In this document: positions 16,918-24,949 of the stretch, piece after piece
Layout: each line of letters begins with the position of its first letter
Position numbering within the stretch: position 1 is the stretch's first letter
NCBI RefSeq assembly: GCF_001422725.1
Contig: NZ_LMMA01000032.1
Location: forward strand, 124,001 to 188,000
Length of the DNA: 64,000 nucleotides
Origin: Flavobacterium sp. Leaf82
Lineage (GTDB): Bacteria > Bacteroidota > Bacteroidia > Flavobacteriales > Flavobacteriaceae
Direction: 5' to 3'
Translations under genes and position numbers: made by a program
The notes under the pieces: model-generated
Databases searched by the model: none
What the model saw: only the letters and a program-made list of their open reading frames with translations
Told to the model about the DNA's origin: nothing

Positions 16918-17220
16918 ATGAAAATGCAGGAAATAAATATAGCAAGCGAAGACAGAATGAGAAAACTTCTTTTAGGAGTTCTCTTAGATGCAATTGGAAT
17001 GATCTCTTTTACGATTCCGCTTTTGGGAGAATTCTCAGATGTTATCTGGGCGCCAATTGCAGCTTTTATTATGACGAGAATGTATAAGGGCAGAGTTGGA
17101 AAAGTGGCGAGTATTTTGACATTTGTAGAAGAAGCATTGCCTTTTACAGATGTAATACCATCATTTACGCTTACGTGGATTTACACGTATTATTTTTCGA
17201 AAAATAATAATGATGCTTAA
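16918..17220 (+). CDS. Small two-helix membrane protein, unknown
   Basis: 100 residues with two hydrophobic stretches (about 17-35 and 42-56) and a helical C-terminal part. The pattern is conserved-looking (GVLLDAIGMISFTIPLLGEFSDVIWAPIAAF), with aspartate and glutamate at the helix boundaries. No family name is assigned. The 3-prime end overlaps the convergent DUF6787-like gene by 4 bp. Confidence 0.65.
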   Translation: MKMQEINIASEDRMRKLLLGVLLDAIGMISFTIPLLGEFSDVIWAPIAAFIMTRMYKGRVGKVASILTFVEEALPFTDVIPSFTLTWIYTYYFSKNNNDA

Positions 17221-17519
17221 TCTTTGAATAAAAAACCAAGTCCCATGTTTTTGAGCATTTTCTTTTCGAAATTCCAGAAAAAGCGGAATTGCCCAAAAAT
17301 GGTTCCAATAGCAACGAGTAAAACCTGATAAATAGGGAAAATAATCAATAAACGGATTAGAGTAAACCATCCGCCAAAATCTTCTTTGGTAATGCCTAAT
17401 AGTACGCAAAATGGTTTAGACAACCATGCAGATGCCGATCCTGTGATGGCAAAAACAATAAATATAATTACGGCTTGTAGATTTGAGGTAATTCCCCAGC
17501 GTTTTTTTAATCTATTCAT
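17217..17519 (-). CDS. DUF6787-like membrane protein
   Basis: About 100 residues from the start MNRLKKRWGITSN (17,519). The N-terminal RLKKRWG followed by two membrane helices and the cytoplasmic motif FGQFRFFWNFEKKML is the signature of a Bacteroidota family (DUF6787, from memory). It sits next to the DUF6146-like lipoprotein gene on the same strand, a recurrent pairing. Unknown function, inner membrane. Confidence 0.7.
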   Translation of the reverse strand: MNRLKKRWGITSNLQAVIIFIVFAITGSASAWLSKPFCVLLGITKEDFGGWFTLIRLLIIFPIYQVLLVAIGTIFGQFRFFWNFEKKMLKNMGLGFLFKD

Positions 17520-17537
17520 TTTTATATGCAATGATTA

Positions 17538-17545
17538 CAAATATA
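17538..17545 (-). promoter_or_regulatory. Possible -7 element before the DUF6787-like gene
   Basis: caaatata reads TATATTTG on the minus strand, 19 bp before the ATG at 17,519. It lies between the two genes of the putative pair, so the downstream gene may also have its own promoter. Confidence 0.35.
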
Positions 17546-17551
17546 AGAACA

Positions 17552-17989
17552 TTATCTTATAGGAACATACCCGCCGAGCTTTTGTTTGTATGTATTTTGA
17601 AAATAAATCATATAATTATAAATTAAGTAATTTACTTCGTATCCATAATGAATATTTGGTCTGTAATCAATTGTCATTTCGTATAAATTGGGGTTGTAGC
17701 GCTGTGGTTGTAAAACCCGGTTATTCCATTCAGTTACATACAAATAGTTCTTGTTTTCAAGATAAGAAAGGGAATGATAATTTCGCGGAAGCGCCATTGA
17801 TGCCAACCAGTTACTAAAACCATTGTCTATAATGATAACTTCATATTCAAGCGAGTCATTTGCAATTCGAACGGTATCATTTACAGAATTTGATTTAGGT
17901 GCAGAATTTGTGGCAACCGCATTTTTAGAAGCCGTAGAACATGCAATAATCAAAAACAAAAGGACTAATGTGTAAAGAATTTTTTTCAT
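17552..17989 (-). CDS. DUF6146-like lipoprotein
   Basis: About 145 residues from the start MKKILYTLVLLFL (17,989). Lipobox around LIIACSTAS. The mature part contains NYHSLSYLENKNYLYVTEWNNR and the C-terminal GGYVPIR, conserved in this flavobacterial family (DUF6146, from memory). Envelope protein of unknown role, in the same orientation as the DUF6787-like gene. Confidence 0.7.
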   Translation of the reverse strand: MKKILYTLVLLFLIIACSTASKNAVATNSAPKSNSVNDTVRIANDSLEYEVIIIDNGFSNWLASMALPRNYHSLSYLENKNYLYVTEWNNRVLQPQRYNPNLYEMTIDYRPNIHYGYEVNYLIYNYMIYFQNTYKQKLGGYVPIR

Positions 17990-18116
17990 GACTTTTAGTT
18001 TCAAACTTAAAATTACAAATTATTCAATTATGAATTTTGTTATTTAACAGTTTGTAAAGAAGGCTCTAAGTTACTAAGGTTCTGAGTCACTAAGTATTTG
18101 TGAAATTTTCTAAAAA

Positions 18117-18155
18117 GAAAAAGCTGTTTTGCATTTTCGCAAAACAGCTTTAAAT
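18117..18155. terminator. Bidirectional hairpin
   Basis: The arms aaaagctgttttgc (18,119-18,132) and gcaaaacagctttt (18,139-18,152) form a near-perfect stem around attttc. It lies between same-strand genes and close to ctaaggtt repeat words. Confidence 0.8.
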
Positions 18156-18216
18156 TTATCTTCTTCGGGAATACTTTGTTCCTTTGATTCTGTGAACCTT
18201 TGAGCCTAAAAAAAAG

Positions 18217-18780
18217 CTATTTACTCCCAAATAATTTACCAATAAATCCGGCAATTCCGCCTTTGGTTTTTGTGACTACAAGAACATCTGCTACATCTAC
18301 TTTTCCATCGTTGTTTTGGTCTAAGCCAAATTGCATTCCGTATTTATTAATCGTTTCCATAATGCCCGAAGCTTGTCCGCTGTTGCCTGTAAGAGAACTG
18401 ATAATATCAGAAATCTGAAAACTACTGTCATTAGGATCTTTTGCTTTATTGACTAAAGAGCTTAATATTTGCGGAATCATACTTGCTGCCACGCCTGAAG
18501 AAGCATCAGTGCTTAATCCAAATTTCTCACCAAGGCTTCCTGACAACTGTTGTGTTATTTGTTGTACAACAGGGTTAGAACTATCAATAGCCGACTTGCC
18601 ACTAAATAAGCTGGCCAGTTGCTCGCCGCCGCCTTCTGAAGCAATTTTTTGCAATCCTGCAAATATCGAAGTACTTGTTTCAGTTATTACGGCTTCATTA
18701 TGCTCATTTGGCACAGCAGTATTGTTTACAACAGCGTTGCCTCCGTATTGCTGTACTAATTGGGTTAATTGTTCAAACAT
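18217..18780 (-). CDS. DUF937 family protein
   Basis: 187 residues. The N-terminal MFEQLTQLVQQYGGNAVV and internal low-complexity helical repeats such as NKAKDPNDSSFQISDIISSLTG are of the DUF937 type. The C-terminal part carries an LDQNNDGKVDVADVLVVTK stretch that resembles a dockerin or EF-hand-like calcium loop (DQNNDGKVDVAD), followed by a glycine-rich tail. Function unknown; the possible EF-hand-like segment is my reading of the motif. Confidence 0.75.
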   Translation of the reverse strand: MFEQLTQLVQQYGGNAVVNNTAVPNEHNEAVITETSTSIFAGLQKIASEGGGEQLASLFSGKSAIDSSNPVVQQITQQLSGSLGEKFGLSTDASSGVAASMIPQILSSLVNKAKDPNDSSFQISDIISSLTGNSGQASGIMETINKYGMQFGLDQNNDGKVDVADVLVVTKTKGGIAGFIGKLFGSK

Positions 18781-18805
18781 GATTTTTTAGATTTAGATTA
18801 AACGA

Positions 18806-18813
18806 CAAATTTA
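18806..18813 (-). promoter_or_regulatory. Promoter of the DUF937 gene
   Basis: caaattta reads TAAATTTG on the minus strand, 26 bp before the ATG. A caaa (TTTG on the minus strand) lies 23 bp further out at 18,837-18,840, the upper end of usual Bacteroidota spacing. Confidence 0.45.
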
Positions 18814-18882
18814 AATAAAAAGAAAGGGATTTACTACAAAATTGTAATAAATCCCTTTAAAGTTAATCTATTTTTTAATTGC

Positions 18883-19833
18883 CTAGCTCAACAAAGTAAT
18901 AATTTGTGAAGCTAATTCAGTTCCAATTCTGTCTTGTGCTTCTCCAGTTGCAGCTCCAATGTGCGGAGTCAATGAAATTTTCGTATGCATTAAGATTGCC
19001 ATTTCTGGTTTTGGCTCGCTTTCAAAAACGTCTAAACCTGCAAAAGCAACTTTTCCAGAGTCTAAAGCTTTTACTAAAGCTACCTCATCAATTACTCCAC
19101 CACGAGCGCAATTTACGATTCCAACACCATCTTTCATGATCGCCAGTTCTTTTTCTCCAATGATGTAACCATCCTGAGCAGGAACGTGCAAGGTGATGAA
19201 ATCAGCTTCTTTAAATAAAGATTCTAATGATTGTGAAACAATTGTTGTAGTAATAGACTGACCGTCAAAAAACTCTACTTTAATATCTACCGTAGGGATA
19301 AAACTATCTGCAGCGATAACTTTCATACCTAAACCAAGAGCCATTTTTGCAGTAGCTTGTCCAATACGTCCAATACCAACAATACCCAGAGTTTTCCCTC
19401 TTAATTCAACACCATTTGCGTATGCTTTTTTCAAACCGTCAAAGTTTGAATCTCCTTCAAGAGGCATATTTCTATTAGAATCGTGCAAGAAACGAACACC
19501 AGAAAATAAGTGTCCAAAAACCAATTCAGCAACAGATTCTGATGATGAAGCCGGTGTATTAATTACATGAATTCCTTTGCTTTTTGCATATTCAACATCG
19601 ATATTATCCATACCAACACCACCACGACCAATAATTTTAAGTCCAGGACAAGCGTCGATAATATCTTTACGAACTTTAGTTGCACTACGCACTAAAACAA
19701 CGTCTACATTATTTTCGTTTACAAAATTAGCTACTTGTTCCTGAGCTACTTTTGTAGTTATAACTTCAAATCCACCTTTTTCTAAGGCAAGAATTCCACT
19801 TTTAGAAATTCCGTCATTTGCTAATACTTTCAT
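18883..19833 (-). CDS. serA: D-3-phosphoglycerate dehydrogenase
   Basis: About 316 residues from the start MKVLANDGISKSG (19,833). The 15 residues upstream are not family sequence. The NAD-binding motif is GIVGIGRIGQ, the catalytic arginine lies in NCARGG, the glutamate in FESEPKPE and the histidine in LTPHIGAATGEA. It catalyses the first committed step of serine synthesis (3-phosphoglycerate to 3-phosphohydroxypyruvate). The C-terminal ACT regulatory domain is absent, so feedback by serine at that domain is not expected. It is transcribed after serC, with about 210 bp of palindromic spacer between them. Confidence 0.93.
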   Translation of the reverse strand: MKVLANDGISKSGILALEKGGFEVITTKVAQEQVANFVNENNVDVVLVRSATKVRKDIIDACPGLKIIGRGGVGMDNIDVEYAKSKGIHVINTPASSSESVAELVFGHLFSGVRFLHDSNRNMPLEGDSNFDGLKKAYANGVELRGKTLGIVGIGRIGQATAKMALGLGMKVIAADSFIPTVDIKVEFFDGQSITTTIVSQSLESLFKEADFITLHVPAQDGYIIGEKELAIMKDGVGIVNCARGGVIDEVALVKALDSGKVAFAGLDVFESEPKPEMAILMHTKISLTPHIGAATGEAQDRIGTELASQIITLLS

Positions 19834-19939
19834 TGTGTGTTTATGTCTTTGCGAGGAACGAAGCAATCTTATCCTCAATATTAATTTTTTCTTTTTGATT
19901 TAGGAGCTAATCCCGCTCCCGAAGCCTCGGGACGTTCCA

Positions 19940-20041
19940 ATCGTTTATTTACTCAGTCTCAGTTTTCAGTCTCAGTTTTTCAGTCTCAGTTTGCTGAAAA
20001 CTGAAAACTGAGACTGAGACTGAAAACTGAAAACTAAAAAA
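19940..20041. repeat. cagtctcagttttcag inverted-word cluster between serC and serA
   Basis: Tandem words cagtctcagttttcag, cagtctcagtttttcag and cagtctcagttt face ctgaaaactgaaaactgag and gagactgagactgaaaac, forming a long imperfect hairpin of about 90 bp. Single related words occur at about 5745, 6545 and 7230. Confidence 0.7.
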
Positions 20042-21112
20042 CTAAACTTTAGACTCCAATGCTTTCATTACATCAACCAATACCTGAACACTTTCGATAG
20101 GCATAGCGTTGTAAATAGAAGCTCTGTAACCACCTACAGAACGGTGTCCCGGCAATCCTGAAATTCCGGCTGCTTTCCATAAAGCATCGAATGTTTCAGT
20201 ATGATCTGCATTGTTTAATAAGAAAGTAACATTCATTTTAGAACGATCTTCTACCGCTGCAGCACCTTTAAATAATGGGTTTCTGTCGATTTCAGCATAA
20301 AGTAAATCAGCTTTTGCGTCGTTTAGTTTTTCAACAGCAGCAACTCCGCCTTTTTCTTTAATCCATTGTAAAGTCAATAATGAAACGTAAACAGCAAAAA
20401 CAGGAGGAGTATTGTACATACTTTCTGCTTTAATATGTTTTGCGTAGTCTAACATACTTGGGATAGTTCTTCCGCTTTTTTCTAGGATTTCTTCTTTAAC
20501 AACTACCAAAGTAGTTCCTGCAGGACCCATATTTTTTTGAGCTCCGGCGTAGATTAAATCAAATTTAGAAAAATCTAAATCTCTCGAAAAAATATCAGAA
20601 CTCATATCGCAAACAACAGGAACGTTTGTTGTTGGGAAATCTTTCATTTGAGTTCCAAAAATGGTATTATTACTCGTGCAGTGAAAATAATCTGCATCAG
20701 TTGGTATTGTATATCCTTTTGGAATATGATTGTAGTTTTCTTCTTTTGAAGAAGCTACAACAATAGTTTCTCCAAAATATTTTGCTTCTTTTATTGCAGC
20801 AGTTGCCCAGGTTCCGGAATCTAAATATGCAGCTTTTCCGTTTTCTTTCATAAGGTTGTAAGGCGCCATTAAGAAAGCGGTACTTGCACCACCTTGTAAA
20901 AATAATGCCTGATATCCTTTTCCCGTAAGTCCTAGTAATTCCAGAGCAAGGGAACGAGCTTCATCCATAACGGCAACGAAATCTTTGCTTCGGTGCGAGA
21001 TTTCCAGAATAGAAAGTCCTGAATCATTAAAATTTAATATAGCTTTTGATGCTTTTTCAAAAACCTCTTGAGGTAAGATACTTGGTCCTGCGCTGTAGTT
21101 GTGTTTTTTCAT
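20042..21112 (-). CDS. serC: Phosphoserine aminotransferase
   Basis: 356 residues. Starts MKKHNYSAGPSILP; the PLP lysine is in YAGAQKNMGPAG, and the substrate and cofactor motif LQGGASTAF and the C-terminal GLPGHRSVGGYRAS are typical. It makes phosphoserine from 3-phosphohydroxypyruvate and glutamate. It forms a serine pathway pair with serA downstream. Confidence 0.95.
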   Translation of the reverse strand: MKKHNYSAGPSILPQEVFEKASKAILNFNDSGLSILEISHRSKDFVAVMDEARSLALELLGLTGKGYQALFLQGGASTAFLMAPYNLMKENGKAAYLDSGTWATAAIKEAKYFGETIVVASSKEENYNHIPKGYTIPTDADYFHCTSNNTIFGTQMKDFPTTNVPVVCDMSSDIFSRDLDFSKFDLIYAGAQKNMGPAGTTLVVVKEEILEKSGRTIPSMLDYAKHIKAESMYNTPPVFAVYVSLLTLQWIKEKGGVAAVEKLNDAKADLLYAEIDRNPLFKGAAAVEDRSKMNVTFLLNNADHTETFDALWKAAGISGLPGHRSVGGYRASIYNAMPIESVQVLVDVMKALESKV

Positions 21113-21205
21113 GGTTGTTGTTAAAAGTCGAAAATTTTAAAGAGGCAAATTTCGGCAATAGGAGCTGAAAAAGCGATAAATTATTCGAAATAATTAAACA
21201 TATTT

Positions 21206-22279
21206 TTACTTTGTTGTTAACAAAAACGTTATAGTATTTACGTTATCTGCATAATCCCACAATTGAGGATTTTGGGTTTGCCCGAATGCAATACTGTTTT
21301 GAACTAAATCATTGCTTACGATGCACTGAATTTGTTCAGTCTCAGCTTCAAGACGCGTTTGTAAATCTTCGATATTTTCATAAAATTCATAAAAAACACT
21401 CGAAATAGGAGAGGCATAGCTTGAATCTTCTTTTAAAGTCAAAAAGCCATTGTCTAATAATTTGAAGTTGCTCATTAAAAATACGGCTTTGTTGTAGTCG
21501 TAATTATTAGCATATTTCTCGTAATGAATAACATCCTGATATTTAAAAATTGCTTCAAAAAATGCTACAAAAGAATAGTCTTTCGGGACAAAAAGTTTAG
21601 AAACATTTCGGCATCCTAAACCAAAATATCTAAAAATATCCTCGCCTAAATTTTCCAGATCTTCTTTCGTTTCTTTTCCGTTTAAAACAGCAACTGAGTT
21701 TCTGTTTTTACGAATGATTGAAGGTTTATCTTTAAAATAATATTCAAAATAACGCGCAGTATTATTGCTTCCGGTAGCGATTACGGTATCAAAGTTTTCC
21801 AGTTTACCTTCGACGAAAGTAATCTTGTCCTTTAATGATTCATCAATAAAAATTAAATATTTAGCTAAAAACGGCAATAGATGCTGATCGTTTGATGATG
21901 TTTTTATTAAGGCGCTGTTTCCTGTAATTAACACGGATAAAAAGTCGTGAAAACCAACTAACGGAATATTTCCAGCAAGAATTAAGGCAACGTTCTTTTG
22001 AGTTTTGTCATTCTGATCCAGATCAGATGAATATTCAGAAAGCCATTTGTCTATGTTTTCTTCTGTCAGGGCATCTGCCCATGATTTTATTGCAAAATAC
22101 ACTTGTTCAGGTGTATACCATCCGTTGTGTGATTGCGAAAGATGTATCAATTTTATAAAATCATCAAAAAACAAGTCATTGCCTAATACGGACTGATTTT
22201 GTGTGTTATCTGTTTCAGAAAACTGATTTAGAAATTTGCCTAATTCAACAAAAACACTTTTTTTTGTTTCTAATGTCAT
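21206..22279 (-). CDS. Acyl-CoA reductase (LuxC-like)
   Basis: 357 residues, aldehyde-dehydrogenase fold of the LuxC/acyl-CoA reductase group. Visible motifs are the cofactor-region segment LILAGNIPLVGFHDFLSV, the ATGSNNTARYFEYYF stretch and the catalytic cysteine in YFGLGCRNVSK. It would reduce a fatty acyl thioester to an aldehyde with NADPH. Bacteroidota carry it near serC/serA or next to a ferredoxin; here the ferredoxin gene is divergent, 160 bp away. The cellular substrate is unknown. Confidence 0.82.
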   Translation of the reverse strand: MTLETKKSVFVELGKFLNQFSETDNTQNQSVLGNDLFFDDFIKLIHLSQSHNGWYTPEQVYFAIKSWADALTEENIDKWLSEYSSDLDQNDKTQKNVALILAGNIPLVGFHDFLSVLITGNSALIKTSSNDQHLLPFLAKYLIFIDESLKDKITFVEGKLENFDTVIATGSNNTARYFEYYFKDKPSIIRKNRNSVAVLNGKETKEDLENLGEDIFRYFGLGCRNVSKLFVPKDYSFVAFFEAIFKYQDVIHYEKYANNYDYNKAVFLMSNFKLLDNGFLTLKEDSSYASPISSVFYEFYENIEDLQTRLEAETEQIQCIVSNDLVQNSIAFGQTQNPQLWDYADNVNTITFLLTTK

Positions 22280-22317
22280 AATGTTTGCTTATGAATTGTT
22301 TTGATTGTAATTTTGCA

Positions 22318-22325
22318 CAAAAATA
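22318..22325 (-). promoter_or_regulatory. Promoter of the acyl-CoA reductase gene
   Basis: caaaaata reads TATTTTTG on the minus strand. A caaa (TTTG) at 22,346-22,349 lies 20 bp further, a good Bacteroidota -33/-7 pair. The ATG is 39 bp away. Confidence 0.55.
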
Positions 22326-22439
22326 AGGATAAATAAGTCGAAAGTCAAAAGTCATCAGGTCAAAAGCCAAGAATGTCTTTTTTATATTTTTTTTGACTTT
22401 GATAACTTTAAGACTTTTAACTCTAAGACGTATAAAACA

Positions 22440-22793
22440 ATGGCAATAATTATAACTGACGAATGCATAAACTGTGGAGCTTGTGAACCAGAGTGCCCAA
22501 ATACAGCAATTTATGAAGGCGCTGATGATTGGAGATATAAAGACGGAACGAGTCTTTCAGGAAAAGTAATTTTACCGGACGGAACTGAGGTTGATGCAGA
22601 TGATGCTCAAACACCAATTTCTGACGAAGTATATTATATCGTTCCGGGAAAATGTACAGAGTGTAAAGGTTTTCATGATGAGCCTCAATGTGCTGCTGTA
22701 TGTCCGGTTGATTGTTGTGTGCCGGACGATAATCATGTAGAAGATGAAGAAACCTTGTTGAACAGACAAGCTTTTTTACATGGTGACGAATAA
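22440..22793 (+). CDS. Ferredoxin with two [4Fe-4S] binding motifs
   Basis: 117 residues. The first motif is [12 protein letters not shown]; the second is expanded, [18 protein letters not shown]. Both have four cysteines and the terminal proline, as in the YfhL-like bacterial ferredoxins. Low-potential electron carrier, cytoplasmic. The C-terminal 25 residues are acidic. The gene ends 25 bp before a terminator and is divergent from the acyl-CoA reductase. Confidence 0.93.
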   Translation: MAIIITDECINCGACEPECPNTAIYEGADDWRYKDGTSLSGKVILPDGTEVDADDAQTPISDEVYYIVPGKCTECKGFHDEPQCAAVCPVDCCVPDDNHVEDEETLLNRQAFLHGDE

Positions 22794-22817
22794 GATCTAA
22801 AAACAAATTTTATATAG

Positions 22818-22850
22818 AAATCCTGAGTGTTTACTCAGGATTTTTTTTTG
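22818..22850 (+). terminator. Rho-independent terminator after the ferredoxin
   Basis: The stem aaatcctgag / ctcaggattt with loop tgttta is followed by nine T. Confidence 0.85.
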
Positions 22851-22960
22851 CATTTTCCTTGATTGATAAAAGCTAGTTTGCTGGTTTTTAATGTTTTGTT
22901 TTTGATGTGTTAGTTTATTAATAAAAATTTAATACTTTAGTTGAAAATTTGACAATGCCT

Positions 22961-24124
22961 ATGAAGAAATTGATATTCTTATTTTTCGTATTATTTAGTA
23001 TGAATGTTTTCTCGCAAAAGGAAGAATATTCTATTGTTATTAAAGACATAGAGACACAATTGCCTATAGAAAATGCAACGGTGTTAATCATGAAAACAAA
23101 ACAAATACTAATAAGTAATAAGGAAGGAAAAGTAACTTTTGAATTGACTGGTGCATCTACTGTTCAGGTTTCTGAAACTAATTATGAAAAAGTGTCACTT
23201 CGTTGGGATTCCTTAAAGCCGGATCTATTTGTGGTTTATCTCAAAAGCAACAACAATAAATTAGATGAAATTGTTGTCTCAAAAGAAAAACCAGAAAAAA
23301 ACCTTCAAAAAATTGTTTCTAATTCAAGGCAAAAACTCGCCAATTCATACCGATTAAAAGTTTATGTAAGGGAGTTTTTTATGCTTGATAATAAATATTC
23401 TTATTATAACGACGGATTGGTAAATTTTCAATTTGAAGAAAATCAAAAAAAATCGACTACAACCTTATTAGTAGAGCAAAATAGATCTTACGGATTGCTG
23501 GAAAATGATGTTAGTGCTGATTTAATGGGATATAATTTGAATAATATTATGGAGAATTACTCTAATTTAAAATATTTTGATCCGCTTTTAGATTCAAAAA
23601 TCAAGAAAGAATATGAGTTTACAACAACCGGACATCCCAATAATAAGAACTATTATATAATGTCTGTAACTCCATTGGATAAATCTAAAAAGGCGTTTGA
23701 TACTTTTGAGATTATTTACGATCCGATAAAAAAGTTGATTGTAGAATTTAGTATTACCATAAAGCCCGGAAATCTCGCCCAAATTGAAGAACAAACAAAA
23801 ACAGGTTCAAAAAATATCACCAGATCTCAAGTTAAGGTTGATTACAGAATTGATGGTGAGGATTATTATTTGCTAAGTTCTAATGAAGAAATTGCATATG
23901 ATTTAATTTTAAAAGATCAGGTCAAGAATATTCAGGTGCGAAATCATTTTATTACAACCCATTTTAACAGACAAAATTTTACCTATAACGAAAATGATGT
24001 TTTTAAGGAGAAAACACTTTTTAACAAAAAGAATAAAGTGATGACTAAATATTGGGATATTTCCGGATTTACAGCCACTGAAGAAGAAAGGAAACTTATA
24101 GACGGTTTAGAATTTAAGCTGTAA
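22961..24124 (+). CDS. Exported protein with carboxypeptidase-like regulatory domain
   Basis: About 387 residues from MKKLIFLFFVLFSMNVFSQ (22,961), which is a signal peptide. Residues ~20-100 form a beta-sandwich of the carboxypeptidase regulatory-like type (VIKDIETQLPIENATVLI, ISNKEGKVTFEL). The remaining ~280 residues are beta-rich without a recognised motif. This architecture is common in Bacteroidota surface proteins, but the partner is unknown. Its 3-prime end overlaps the methyltransferase gene by 11 bp, convergently. Confidence 0.72.
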   Translation: MKKLIFLFFVLFSMNVFSQKEEYSIVIKDIETQLPIENATVLIMKTKQILISNKEGKVTFELTGASTVQVSETNYEKVSLRWDSLKPDLFVVYLKSNNNKLDEIVVSKEKPEKNLQKIVSNSRQKLANSYRLKVYVREFFMLDNKYSYYNDGLVNFQFEENQKKSTTTLLVEQNRSYGLLENDVSADLMGYNLNNIMENYSNLKYFDPLLDSKIKKEYEFTTTGHPNNKNYYIMSVTPLDKSKKAFDTFEIIYDPIKKLIVEFSITIKPGNLAQIEEQTKTGSKNITRSQVKVDYRIDGEDYYLLSSNEEIAYDLILKDQVKNIQVRNHFITTHFNRQNFTYNENDVFKEKTLFNKKNKVMTKYWDISGFTATEEERKLIDGLEFKL

Positions 24125-24866
24125 TTTTTTTTCTGGCCACAATAACATAAGTATCATATGCATAAGTTTTTCGATCGATGGTTTTAAGTATCTCAAAATT
24201 ATTGAGATATAAAAAAAGCTGAATTTCATTGAGCGTAAAAACACGAACGGTCGAGAAATCATTTTCAATAACTTCTTTTTCTCCATTTATAAGAGTGTAA
24301 TATTGAGCTGTCCATTCGAGCATGAAATTTTCTAAAGAGTTATTGGTATTCCAATGACTTTCTCTTTTATAATTTACGTTTTCAAACGTAGCTTCATGCG
24401 TTATTACGGGATTTTCTTTCGTAAAAGGAATAAACCGATTAGCATCTATAAAATCAAAAATAATTACTCCGTTTTCATTCAGGTTTTTATAAATAGAATC
24501 AAAAGTTCTGTTTATATCATCATTAGTAATTAAATAACTTGTAGATCTTCCGGTAATTAAAATAGAATCTACAGGTTTATCCAGTTCAAAATTTCGCATA
24601 TCTCCTTGCATAAAAGAGCAATTTTTGTTGCGTTCTTTTGCAATTACAATCATATCATGACTATAATCAAGACCTTGGTAATCCTGATGGTTTTCTGCGA
24701 ATCTTTTTGCAAGGTTTCCGGTTCCGCTTCCTATTTCCAGAATAGTAGTGCCATTATTTTCCTGAATCAGATTGTTGTAAAAGGCATATTCTTCGTCATA
24801 ATCAACAAAAGTCTGATACATCGCATCGTATATCGCAGCCATTTTTCCGTCGTATAAATTTGCCAT
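24114..24866 (-). CDS. Class I SAM-dependent methyltransferase
   Basis: 250 residues. Motif I is LEIGSGTGNLAK, the adenosine-ring acidic residue is in YQGLDYSHDM and motif III-like stretches follow, typical of Methyltransf_11/25. Cytoplasmic; the substrate cannot be told from sequence. A terminator for the next, same-strand gene lies just upstream of its start. Confidence 0.88.
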   Translation of the reverse strand: MANLYDGKMAAIYDAMYQTFVDYDEEYAFYNNLIQENNGTTILEIGSGTGNLAKRFAENHQDYQGLDYSHDMIVIAKERNKNCSFMQGDMRNFELDKPVDSILITGRSTSYLITNDDINRTFDSIYKNLNENGVIIFDFIDANRFIPFTKENPVITHEATFENVNYKRESHWNTNNSLENFMLEWTAQYYTLINGEKEVIENDFSTVRVFTLNEIQLFLYLNNFEILKTIDRKTYAYDTYVIVARKKITA

Positions 24867-24896
24867 AACATTGTGTTTTTTAATTATAAAATTATA

Positions 24897-24928
24897 AAAA
24901 AAGGGCTGTCATAAGACAACCCTTTTTA
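24897..24928 (-). terminator. Terminator of the TonB-dependent receptor gene
   Basis: On the minus strand the RNA stem aaaagggttgtc / gacagcccttt, with one G-U wobble, is followed by T-rich sequence. It lies immediately after the receptor stop at 24,950. Confidence 0.65.
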
Positions 24929-24949
24929 ATTATTTAAACAAAGCTGAAC

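Noticed and set aside
22450..22806. 118-codon minus-strand frame opposite the ferredoxin
   Set aside because: Complement of the cysteine-rich ferredoxin coding region; composition unlike other proteins.
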